DNA of 64,000 bases, taken from assembly GCA_030248135.1 (NCBI GenBank), contig JASANC010003532.1, positions 186,001 to 250,000 of the forward strand, read 5' to 3'. This document shows positions 48,089 through 58,295 of this stretch, one piece after another. The notes below the pieces were generated by a model. It did no database searches. It was not told where the DNA came from and worked only from the letters and a program-made list of their open reading frames with translations. Origin of the DNA: Theristus sp. LFF4_11. Its lineage: Eukaryota; Nematoda; Chromadorea; Monhysterida; Xyalidae. Each line of letters begins with the position of its first letter. Within the stretch, counting starts at the first letter, position 1. The translations under genes were made by a program, and so were the position numbers.

Positions 48089-50763
48089 TCAGTAGCAACA
48101 ATGAAGCTGCGAATGCGCGGCCTGCAGCAGCTCGGGGTGTGTGCACACGGACCAGGCGTCGACGACGCAACTGTGTGCCCAGGCGACGTAGCGCCCGGGC
48201 GTGTTGTCGCGTGCCTGCGAGCACATCGCCGTGTGCACCTGGTTGTCGAGCGAGGTCGAGCGCGCCAGCAGTTGCCAGTGAGCGGCGCCCGTGGTCAGGT
48301 TGAAGCAGCCGGGGTACACGAGCAGCTGGCAGCCTGCAAGCAGTCACGCTGCTGAGACGGCACCGTCCGCACGTGCAGTCTAGTGCGATGTGACATGCAA
48401 TCAGCTGATTCGTTGGGGACACACGTGCAGTCTAGTGCGATGTGACATGCAATCAGCTGATTCGTTCGTGACACACGTGCAGTCTAGTGCGATGTGACAT
48501 GCAATCAGCTGATTCGTTCGTGACACACGTGCAGTCTAGTGCGATGTGACATGCAATCAGCTGATTCGTTGGGGACACACGTGCATTGCTGCGGAGGCAC
48601 AGTCACGCTTGCACAGAATGCATGCCTCACGTGGTCGCCAGTCGATTAGGTGATTGCATATGACATAGAAACAGACTGTTTGCACACGTGAAAGCAGTAT
48701 GGACGTAGCACTGTAAAGCGTCACAGACTCCCTTTGCGTTCATTCCAATTTTCAATCACTTTACCAAGGATCGACGACCAAACTATGGCCGTACGGTTTG
48801 AATGCGGTGCTTGCGGTGTCGGAGGCCAGCGCACACATGGCAATGTAAACATGCGCCGCAGGTTTTACGACTCTTATCGTTTATTCACTAACTAACGCAG
48901 GTTTCTTTTGTCATGAGAAACGTCCGGTCCGAAAACAGGGCAAAAAAAACGCAAGTCTCGTAAAAACTGAGCACGCCTGATTGTTGGACGCCCTGGAGCG
49001 TCCGATCAAATGCCAGTGGTAGCGGCCTGTATCTGCTGGCCATGCGGTCGGAAATACCAGCAACGCGCAGCCTACGCACAGAACGCAAAGTCGTTTTGAT
49101 GCCGCTGGCAGCGAGCAACACTTGCGCCGCCCAATCAACAACACGAATGATGGGGCACACGCACACGGCACGCCTCCGTGGGAGGCTGAGCTCCTTGGTA
49201 TCCCGGCAGGTGCGTGCGGTTCTGGCATCCGCCTCACTGCGTACCATTTTCGCGGAGCTCTTAGGAAAAGCAGCCATGCAGCTCTGGGCGCACGTAACGC
49301 CGAACTGATACGAGTTTACAACACTCGTCAGCCGCAAAACCACAATCCACCCAAAACACACACGCACCGCACCTTCTTTTGCATACAGTCGTGACATCTC
49401 AGCAAAGCGAACATCATAGCAGATTCCAAGGCCGACTTTGCAGAAGTCTGCAAACAAGCAAGGTCCGGGTTCAGATTTGAAAAAAAACAGCTAAACCGGT
49501 CACACCAGTTTTAGTTGAAGGAAAACACGCTAAACTGAGGACCAGACCAACCAAATGAACAAAGCACTCGCCTGTTTGAAACGCTGTCAGTTGACTGCCG
49601 GCCGTTAAACTGTCGGACTCGGTGAATTTTATTCGTCCAGGCACATCAATGTCAAACAAATGCACCTGTTGTGTTGTGTGTTGCACAGAAATGAACAAGC
49701 AACTTTAATTTCCACTTTTATTTTGAAAATATTCATTTAAAATATCGAATTTTTTTTGCACTGAAGCCGAAGCGGACCAACCTTGCGATGTTTGGCGACT
49801 GTTTCGCCATTCGGTGCAAACACGACCGACGTGTTGTAGACCCTGCCAGCGTCGTCTTTCTCCGGTATCGAGCCTCCAATCAGCCAGATTCTGTTTTCTT
49901 TTGCCGACTTCGAGAGCGCCTCAGTGCTCGGTCCGGGCACCGGCTCACTGTACCGTTCAAACTGTTCAACACTGTACGGACTGTTGAAACACTCCTGCAA
50001 AGAATGTGCACAAGTGTTTGCCGTGCTGATAAACTACCCTAGTGCCAAGACAGTCGGCGCTTTTTGACGCCTGATTTGACGCATCATCAGAGGTGCACGG
50101 GAGCCATGTTCACGCCTGTACCTGGTAGGTAGCCAAAGCCAAGCCGGCCAAAAAAGGGTAACCTGGTAGGTAATGTTAACTGTTTATGTGGTCGCTGTAG
50201 ATCGTTTTTTGCAGCGTTTTTGTGGCTGACAATGTTGCGCGAGACGCAATTTTTTTTGTGGAAATTGCTGTTTTCATGTTTTGAAATTGATGGTTGATGA
50301 AAAATGGATGATTAGTTTGACTTACCGCTCCAAATTTGGGGCAACCTGGTAGGCGATGCCGGTTCCTGGATCGGCCTCGGAACAGGCATACCAGGCTGCC
50401 GCGCATGTCTGAATCGTACGAAAATCATGGGCCCCTGAACGTAGCCCAGCCATACTGTTTTAACTTCTAATCGTGCAATCTCGCAGCATTTAAAAAAAAA
50501 TCCCCACGGGTTTTGCTGAATGGCAATGTCGCAGCGACAAAACCAATCGATGCGCTGAACGCAACCAACCGGCAGCACAATCATTTTTGCGCCAGCGGCC
50601 GCGGCAATGGCGACGTTCGCAACGGCTTTCGCAACATTCGCAGCTTTGTCACTGCCCGCCGCCATCTGTATCAGTCCGATTTTGAACGCTGCAAACAGAT
50701 TGCGTGTCAGCGTATTGTTACTGATCTGGAATCAAAGTGGAAAAATTTACTTCGAACGGCCAT
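48089..50763 (-). CDS. Nit2-like omega-amidase (carbon-nitrogen hydrolase)
   Basis: Nitrilase-superfamily amidase; Nit2 hydrolyses alpha-ketoglutaramate and alpha-ketosuccinamate. Exons: 50763-50751 (a 13-base start exon, MAVR), 50688-50570, 49994-49782, 49665-49572, 49447-49373, then 48333 leftward. The catalytic triad is present: Glu in MIVLPECFNSPY, Lys in [15 protein letters not shown], Cys in [13 protein letters not shown]. The exon at 48333 gives [40 protein letters not shown]. Either a donor follows at 48152 or the frame reads on to a stop at 48089, which would replace the usual C-terminal strand and tail. No standard last exon (PVFRQKR-type) was found. The intron after 49572 begins GC (AG|GCGAGT). 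A second exon set at 49071-48765 duplicates this part of the protein. N-terminal two thirds confident; C-terminus unresolved. Confidence 0.85.
48371..48578 (+). repeat. 52-bp minisatellite, four copies
   Basis: Four nearly identical 52-bp units (ACGTGCAGTCTAGTGCGATG...GATTCGTT), differing mainly at TTCGTGAC versus TGGGGAC. It lies between the two C-terminal exon sets of the Nit2-like gene. Confidence 0.95.
48765..49071 (-). CDS. Duplicated, diverged C-terminal exons of the Nit2-like gene
   Basis: Exon 49071-48975 reads [19 protein letters not shown] then [11 protein letters not shown], parallel to [19 protein letters not shown]...STSLDNQ of the 48333 exon. A second block ending at 48765 reads [11 protein letters not shown]...[12 protein letters not shown], parallel to the [11 protein letters not shown]...[10 protein letters not shown] segment. 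The acceptor before 49071 (phase 1) and the donor after VVDPW (phase 2) match those of the other set, so either could be spliced to the upstream exon. The junction between the two blocks is unclear. This is either an alternative exon cassette or a decaying duplicate. Confidence 0.6.
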
Positions 50764-51377
50764 TGTCGCCGGTTGTATTGTGCAATAATCGGTAGAATGC
50801 GAAAATCGAAACCTGCAACTTTGATGGAAATTTTATTTTTTATTGCCATTTACTTTTTTTTGTAGCCGACAGGGTAACTTTTTTTTCATTGACATCTTAT
50901 CTAAAAAGTTACCAACCCGCTTCGTGCTTACAACGGTAAAAAATGTACAGGAGAAACAAACCGCGTGTTTCAGACAACAAGAAGCCACTTGTTCAATGTT
51001 ATTTCACAGGTTTATTCAGCAGTTTTAGTTCTGAAATAACCTATTGCAAAAAAACCTATCACAGTGAACTGTAACATGACAGACAAAAACAAAAGAAAAT
51101 ATAACCAGGAGAAAGGAAAAAACAAAAAGGAAGTGTTTGTCATTGGCTGCGCAAAATTCCGACATGACACAGTTTACGAAAATTCTGAATTTCGGAGTGA
51201 ACCAAAACGAAATTTTACGAGTGACCAGAAATTATTGCCCGTACATACAAAATTCACAAAATTCGAGATTACTGATTTGGATTGTTCCAGCACAGACGGT
51301 TGCAGTTAATCGAATTCATCGAAAAAATTGAGCTAATGAATACCCCCAGATCGAGCAAAATTAAAAAAAATGCATCT
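50764..51377. other. Spacer upstream of Nit2-like gene, 3' of the glucosyltransferase
   Basis: No gene is seen. It would contain the Nit2-like promoter and the 3' untranslated region of the glucosyltransferase. Confidence 0.4.
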
Positions 51378-54300
51378 CTACAGCTCCGCATGCGCTTCGT
51401 CAGTTGACTCGGCGTGCGTGGAACGTTCGCCAGTTCTGTCGGCAGTTTGCTGTTGCTGCTGCTGCCCGTCAACATCGTGTTTCACCACGTGTACATGACG
51501 AGTGTCACCGCCGTGAACAGACACCCGTGCCAACTCTTCTTCTTCTTTCGAGTCCTGAGAAACCCGGAAACAGAAGTTGGTGACTGTGACATATTAAAAC
51601 CTGTCCCACTGAAATGACGTCATGTGCCGCCAAACATGCGCTTGTCGTTCACTGCAAGCCAGACTTTCCGTTTAGCCGATTTCATCCCGTAAACAAATGG
51701 TGAATGTCGAATCAGTCACAACAATTTCAGTGCCTGTACTTTGACAAAACGGGCGTTTTTAAAACAAATGACGTCATTTTAGTCTGGACACATTTGAATA
51801 AATCCACAATACTCTTTTTGGTAAAAGAGATAGACAGACTCAGGTTAAATGAGCGCAAAAACGCTTCGTCTGACGACCGTGCACTTCGTTCAACTTGTAG
51901 TTTGTTTGGTCGGACGTTGTGCGCACAAGCACAGAAACAAACACACCAGCAAACACACGCTGGCACTTGTGTGCGCTTGTGCGTGTGCACTGCAAGCAGC
52001 ATCAGATTCAGCTCACTTGTTACAATACAAAAAGTGCACGACCGAAGACTGCGCCTTCAGTTATGCGCACACCGCCGAGCAGTAGTCCACTGGCACTGGT
52101 TCCACCAACCAGCGCACGCGCAAACCAAAGCTGACCTTCAGCCAATCGTCATACACTTTGTACGGGTCGACCTCCCAGTGCTTGTGGAAGGACACTGCCG
52201 GCTGCTGACGCACGTAGTCGAACGCGTAATCGGCCGGTCGCGCCTGTGAAAAGCAACAATCATTTGCCCCCCGTTATCGGCGTTCTCTGTGGCACAGAGT
52301 CTTTCTGGAACGCGATTATTCTGAAGGCAGGCCACTCTGTCATAACTGTGTTGCCCGTAACACATTAAGGACTGATAACCCTAAATTATCATTTTAACTG
52401 TTCCAATGAAAGGCTTTCAAGTAGTTTTTAGTACCAGGTTATTTCAGTTTCTTTCCTGGATTACAAAAAAAAAACAGTTTCTGCCAACCCCATCACCGAG
52501 TGAAGAATGTTTAGAAGTGCATGTCTCCCACCGTCACCTGGTGCATGCTGTCGAGTGTGATGACAGGAATGTTGCGTGCTCTGGCACACATGCCGAGAAT
52601 CATGTCATCTGGCGAGTCATCCGACGGACAGGAGCAGTGCGCGACCGCCTGCGCCGCAGCCGCACGACTCAGGATCATGCTGAATAACAACAACAACTCT
52701 GAAGATGCGTCTGCTTTTGTCGTGGTTCTCTCGCAATGCTCAAAGGCATTTGCAGACGGAGAAAGACAAGTTTGTTTCATTCTTGACGCGGCGACTCAAT
52801 AGTTCCTGAGTCTCAAAAACTAGGGACGGACACATCCGCCAATTTGCATTGGCCAGTCAAGCTTGAAAATATTAAAAAGGGAAAAGGGAATGGGTGGTGT
52901 TTGGGGGAAGGGTTTTGGGGGTGTTTTGTTGGGAATTTTCCTATGTTTCTAGGTTGGAACGCGGGTGTTGTGCGTTTTTTGGGGTTTTGGTGTGGGAAAA
53001 GATTTTGGATTTAATTTTTTTGTGGATGTTGATTTAAATTTTGGGAAGATGTTGAATTTGGGTTTGGGAGTGTAGGAAAAAAGGGATATTATTTATGCGT
53101 GCATGTCACGGAACAGAATATATTGAGCTAAGAATTGAACTTGATAACTTTTTAGTTTTTGTTATCAGTCTCAAAAGCCTAGTGATCAAGGATTTTTGTT
53201 GCTTTTACGTGGATTATTCCTGAACGTTTGGCGAAAAACTCACGCGGCCCCTCCGGTTGGATAGTCGTACCCGCTATCGCCGTCAGTTGTGAAACCGTAC
53301 CTGGCAAAGAAATAAAAAATACTACAATAAGGCTTATTGGGTGGGTGCATTACTGGTTGATACGGTCGAGCTGTGCAATAAAAAATAATGAAAAATGCTT
53401 CTCCATCTACCAACCCGTATCGCTCGCCAATAATGACTGCTTTTGAGCTGTCGAAACAGCGCAGTGTTGACACCAACCGCGTGACGCTAGAAAACAACAA
53501 AATCAAATGACAAACTCCACCACACAGAGAGTTCAACGATGCAGCACCAAAAACCGTTTTCAAGTCGACAAAAACACAGAAAGGAAATTCTGAATCAACG
53601 TCACGGCACCTCAGCAAAGTGTCATCATCGACGACGACCAGCCACCGTTTGTCTTGGTACTCTAGTAAATCGTTGAAATGTTTCATGATCAACCACGTTT
53701 TGCCACAATGACCTGCGTGGTGAAGACATGATGTTTTTTTTTTTTATATATATATTTGAAGCACGCCCCCCACCGATTCCGGAAACCCGAAGGTACCAAA
53801 CTCCGGTGGGATTGGGGAACGGACGGCTCACCATCCCGTGGGACCAATACCCTCGCCACGTGAGGGGGACAGCCTCTAAGCCCCGCTCTGTCCTGGGGGC
53901 ACCAGTGATCTTAGCCCGATTTCGGTTTCGGTGGCCTGCGGTCGCTATATCCCCGCAGGGCAGCGAATCCGAAAGCTTTAGTTGAAAGCGAGTGTAGTTA
54001 TTAGAGTAGAGAGCTACACTGGCGGCAGTTTGTCATCCTCCGTGGGGGATCGAACCCGTCACCTCCTGAGTTGAAGGCGAACGTGCTAACCACCGGGCCA
54101 CGGAGGCGACAGTAGTAGGTTTGCAGTAGCTTCGACAAAACAAAAACTTTCGTTCAAATTCATCCTTTCAATCAGAAGCTGACTGCCGGAGCTTCAGCAT
54201 GGTGTGCGTCAGCTGCTGCGAACACAATGGTTTTGTAAAAAAAACCAGTAAAACCACAAACGAACCAGTCTCAGTGTTGTTTACAGCAACTTCAATCGAC

Positions 54301-56683
54301 GGAATCAGCGGATCGAAAACGTCACTGAAGAACTCGACATTGGCGGCGTGTTTCGCCCACGTGTCACGCACAACCACAACTGAAACTCAGATCATAATCA
54401 GTGGCAGCCCTAATCTCTGGACGCATCATCACATCACACATCTGGCATGTTCAGTGAACTGGAAGCAAATGCGCTTAAAAAGTTGCAGAACGACGAATTG
54501 GACATTTATGCGAACATGTCGAACCGAGATGGCCGTTTTTTTTGCGTTGAAAACACGAACTTGTCATGCATCGGCGTAAGAATTTCAGTTCATTCATCCG
54601 CTCCTCAGTCTCACGTATTCATTCAAATGGAGGGTTCGCCCAAACTAAAATTCCGTGTTGCCGTGCATGGACAGAGGACAGGCTGATGTTTTAATTATTT
54701 TTCAATTTGCGCGCCGGTTCCGGAAACCCTAAGGTACCAGACTCCGGCGGAAACGGGCATTACTGCCCCGAGCCCAATTTACCCTCGGCTCTGGACGGAG
54801 TAGACCATTAGATGTTGTTGGTCACTTTAGTTTCTCCATTGTGTCTTGTCCGCAGCGAGGTTCGAACTTTTCACCTACAGAACGGTAAGCGAAAGCCCTA
54901 CACCTGCACTACAGACGCGACAGATGTTATCTAATATCTAGCCTTGTTTTCGCACTGACGCACCCCTTGTTTTGTGATATTCGTGGAACGTCTTCACAGC
55001 AAAGACCACATCGTGATTGTGCATCTTGTGATTGCACAACTGTTGCGACTGCTTGTTATAGTTTCTGGCTGAAGTGCTCGCGTCCGGTGAGTTCGTGCCA
55101 TCAGTGTCACGGTCATCCTCCGCCAATAGACCGTAGAATTCGGTGGCGCAATCAGCAGACCGCTGACAACAGCACAGTCTCGTGTCATCTTGCAGACGAA
55201 CGTCGCACGTTTGCAGGACGATTTTCGCAAACTGCAAACATTCTCATTTGACACATCGGAGATATTGATGTCGGCACACAGCAGCCAAGAACGTAGAAGT
55301 TGCAAAATGCAATTTGGCATTCACGCATTTTTGGCAACATTTGTGCGCTGCGCTGTACAAAGCTTGCTGAAAAAAACCGTTTGAAAACGCTGGAAACACG
55401 AGGGAATAACCTCGATCAGCTTCAAAAAACATCGCCTTGGGGCATCCGAATTTTGCACACATTGACCTTGGTGTTTGTTTGTCACAAAAAATGCAAATAA
55501 GTGGATTTGGTTCTTGAAATTGATCGTCTGCTGCAAAAAGACGAGTTGAAGCAAATAAGTCCATGGCAAATAATCAATCAGTATTTAAAAATTTAAAAAA
55601 AAATAAAAAAAACACCAGCCTCATATTTCGGGTCAATTACGAAATCGTTTAATCGGTCGACTTTCGCAAGGTTGTCGTGTATCCTGAAATTAAAAAAAAA
55701 ACAATATGTGTGCGTGGCACAAACAATATATTTCAGCACAAAAGCGAACAAGAATGTCGCTTTTTGTGAACGAAACACCAAAAAACTCGGTTACCTTAGC
55801 ACGAGATTTGATGACAGAATGAATGATGCAGCGAAGCTCGGAAAACGAAGAGCAGCCTGTAATAGTTGAACAGATAACAGTTGGCATTAGTTTTTCTGAT
55901 AAGTTGTCATCAAGGCCGGGTGTGGTGTGTGTGTGTCACTTTGGGGGAAGCAGTCAAAAATTTGAAATTCGGTAGACAGCCAACAAAAACGTTTGAACAC
56001 CGGTGAAAACCAAACGGGTTACCCCGTTTCACCTCGTCGCCGACACCGCCCGAGTCGAGTGCCTTTGCGAAATGATGAATGATCGTCGGCTCACGGTCCA
56101 CCAGCGCGTGCCCAATGAACACACGCTCAGTAGCACGTTTGCTCTCGACGATTTCAATCAGCAAGTCCAGTCGAACGATCGTGTCCACTTGCAGCACAAC
56201 AAGCCAGAACGGCTCAGCGCCGTGGAATTCACTGGTTTTGCTGACGAGCCTGCGTATTTTTTTTCGTTTTTTTTGCTTTGTATCGCGCGACATCAATGAT
56301 TTCACATTTCACCACACGAATCGAAATGTGCGCCAGCAGCTTTCGGCGCTGTTTTGTGTACCTTGGTAACAACGGCCATATTGCCCACGCACCGTACACA
56401 TCGGCGAAATCGTCATTTATCGTCAGAATTTGCGGCTTCTATGAGACGAAACATGAAAAATCAATTGCGAAACTCAAAACGAAAGTTTGTTTCACCAAAA
56501 CTTCTATTGCAATCAATTGTAACTGCATTTTCGGTTACATAAAAAAACAACAAACCAACTGCAATTTCCAGACATGTGCTTGTCGATTCAGTTCGTTTCT
56601 CAGAAGATTTGCTTTTGCCGTGTGATAATCAGAGCCCGGCTGTGACAAAACTAAAAACGTCAGCCGTTCACTGGGTCGCCAGG
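51378..56683 (-). CDS. O-fucose beta-1,3-glucosyltransferase, B3GLCT-like
   Basis: ER enzyme that adds glucose to O-fucose on thrombospondin type 1 repeats. Exons: 56683-56560, 56249-56045, 55856-55795, 55683-55620, 55231-54964, 54379-54266, 53712-53610, 53486-53415, 53300-53244, 52679-52538, 52243-52136 and 51554-51378. The 497 residues found compare with about 498 in the human protein; the signal-peptide exon is missing. N-terminal half: LTFLVLSQPGSDYHTAKAN, DREPTIIHHFAKAL, RFPSFAASFILS. Catalytic GT31 half: FAVKTFHEYHKTR, RDTWAKHAANVEFFSD, GHCGKTW, RWLVVVDDDTLL (DDD metal site), IIGERYG, PDDMILGMCARARNIPV and AVSFHKHWEVDPYKVYDDWL. The C-terminus HAEL resembles a KDEL-type retrieval signal (REEL in mammals). 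The junction 55620/55231 needs a GC donor (GAG|GCTGGT). A signal-like MVWPAVVVLSCLL at 57037 is separated from exon 1 by a MITE. Confidence 0.9.
51581..51812 (-). mobile_element. Family M MITE, copy 4
   Basis: Inverted relative to copy 1, in the last intron of the glucosyltransferase. TGACGTCA at 51615-51622 and 51769-51776. The left terminal repeat is more diverged than in the other copies. Confidence 0.85.
52850..53110 (+). other. Low-complexity G/T-rich tract in an intron
   Basis: Dominated by GGG, TTTT and GTTT runs with very few C, unlike both flanks and similar in character to 43501-43972. No gene or repeat unit. Confidence 0.6.
53760..54108 (-). mobile_element. tRNA-derived SINE, copy 1
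   Basis: On the minus strand the head (54108-54036) has an A box TGGCCCGGTGGTTAGC and a B box GGGTTCGATCC, with the flanking CCTCCGTGG repeated at both sides. A tRNA-unrelated body follows, ending in a conserved tail with GGTACC. It lies in a glucosyltransferase intron. Confidence 0.85.
54713..54921 (-). mobile_element. tRNA-derived SINE, copy 2 (diverged)
   Basis: Same orientation and tail (CGGAAACCCTAAGGTACCAG on the plus strand) as copy 1, shorter body, and a head with B box GTTCGAACC. It lies in the neighbouring intron of the same gene. Confidence 0.78.
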
Positions 56684-56743
56684 CTGAAAGTTGTTTGTTC
56701 AATTGATCAAGTTCACTTGCAAACACCACTGCATTGTGTTTCA

Positions 56744-56984
56744 TACAGTGGCGGCCAAAAGTGTTGGAACGTTGCGCGCGTGTGTTCTGTGTATTGCGCG
56801 CGTGTTGCATCAGCCGTACAAACGCTATTATAACAATTTATAGGCAACGTTGGGTTTACGGGACACTTTTCGACTCAACGTTGCCCATAAATTGTTATAA
56901 TAGCGTTTATACGGCTGTTGCAACACGCGCGCAATACACAGAACACACGCGCGCAGCGTTCCAACACTTTTGGCCGCCACTGTA
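56744..56984. mobile_element. Near-perfect palindromic MITE, Tc1/mariner type
   Basis: The whole 241 bp is an inverted repeat around about 56862. Ends TACAGTGGCGGCCAAAAGTG and its complement, TA target duplication. The arms carry CGCGCGTGTGTTCTGTGTATT and AACAATTTAT. It is adjacent to the first recognised glucosyltransferase exon. Confidence 0.92.
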
Positions 56985-57139
56985 TTTTGTGGATCCTCCA
57001 GCAAGCAGGACAGAACGACCACAGCAGGCCAGACCATTCGTTTGGTTCCCAGCGATTAGTCATGCAGTCGTGGTTTGCAAGCGCTGCATGGAGCACGTCA
57101 CTTGGCCGCAGAAACAGTAGCGAAAGTGCGGGGGGGGTC

Positions 57140-57250
57140 CACCCGAAGGTTTTTTTTTCAAAAAGTCGGTTCTGCAATTTGCATAAATTTGGTAAAAAAT
57201 TTCTGCAAATGAAATTTGGTTTCTGCAAATTTCAAAAACATGACGAAAAT
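57140..57250. repeat. Dispersed repeat shared with 60340-60450
   Basis: Both carry TTTCTGCAAAT / ATTTGCAGAAA-type runs (TCTGCAATTTGC) next to a G- or C-homopolymer with GGTCCACCC. The copy at 60340-60480 is in a different flanking context. Non-coding. Confidence 0.6.
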
Positions 57251-57474
57251 GGCCTTTGTGCTTGTTTAATGTTATTTTTTTTTCGTTCTGAGCATCATTT
57301 CTTAACGATGCTCAGAGTTGCAATTGCCAATTGCATCGTTTTACCGCAGAATTTTTCAGATTCAGAAAAAACACGAAAACCAAACCAGATTGCCAAAACA
57401 AACAAATCACCAGTCATTCGCTTAAAATCATTCAACCTGACAACAACAGAATCAATATCAAATGAGAACCCTCA

Positions 57475-57875
57475 TTGCTCAAATTTCGCAATCAAAGCGA
57501 TGGCTTCGGTCGGTTCGACGGTCTCAAAGGTGCAAAGGTGTTACGGTTTGATTTTGTATCGCCTCTTTGTTTTCATCCCCAGATACTGCATGCTTGCCTG
57601 CAGTTATACTCGGACTAGGGAACTGAATTCGTTCGCATTTGAATCGCTTCCATTCGTCAGCGATACTGCCGTTGCCCGGCAAAATTGATGAATAAAACTA
57701 GTGCAGATACAGCAGATCGGCATTTCCGTACGCCAGCAGCTGTTCAGATCCATGTATCTCAGACGGTAGAATATTTTGGCAGACTTGAGAACACTGTGCG
57801 CGTCTTCGAATAGGTTGCTGAGATTCTCGACCAGCTCGACGACAAACTTGCGCGCCGCATTTCCGCCAATGTCTT
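57475..57875 (-). CDS. Unrecognised exon(s) of a further minus-strand gene
   Basis: From about 57866 leftward the minus strand reads GGNAARKFVVELVENL, SNLFEDAHSVLKSAKIFYRL and RYMDLNSCW, an amphipathic, helix-like run without stops for 60 codons. A possible last exon ending TVEPTEAIALIAKFEQ lies at 57535-57488. An alternative frame ends QLLAYGNADLLYLH at a stop. I do not recognise the protein. Any upstream exons would lie beyond the hAT element at 57899, possibly outside the window. Confidence 0.35.
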
Positions 57876-58295
57876 ATTTTTGCATCTTCTGTTGTGTGTA
57901 GGGTTGGTAAAAAACCGGTTTTTTATATTGCCAGAAAAAAACCGGTTTCTTTTCCGTTTTAAAACCGTTTTAAAACCATAAAAAACCAAATGCTTACCAG
58001 CTTTTAAACTTTCCAAAAATTGGCACCTTGAACTCAAAATAGGAAATTCACCAAAACAAGTGAGCAGCGTAAAACGCTGTTTTCGGGGATACAACGTTCC
58101 CTATTTGCTATTTTTTACCACCCAATGCACCCAATTTTTTGGAAAACAACGACTGGAAGGGACCGTGTAAGTGTGGGGAGCGGGGGACGGTTGCAAGGAG
58201 ACCGGATAGCTGACCCCGATTAGGGGCAAGATTTGCAGAACTTCAAAGTGAAACCGGTAGCGGATGGCGTTTGAAAAATGACATTTCATCAGTTA

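Noticed and set aside
48371..48578. Coding tandem repeat
   Set aside because: The 52-bp period is not a multiple of three and the array lies in an intron.
54036..54108. Functional tRNA gene
   Set aside because: A and B boxes are present, but the sequence continues into a SINE body and the cloverleaf is imperfect.
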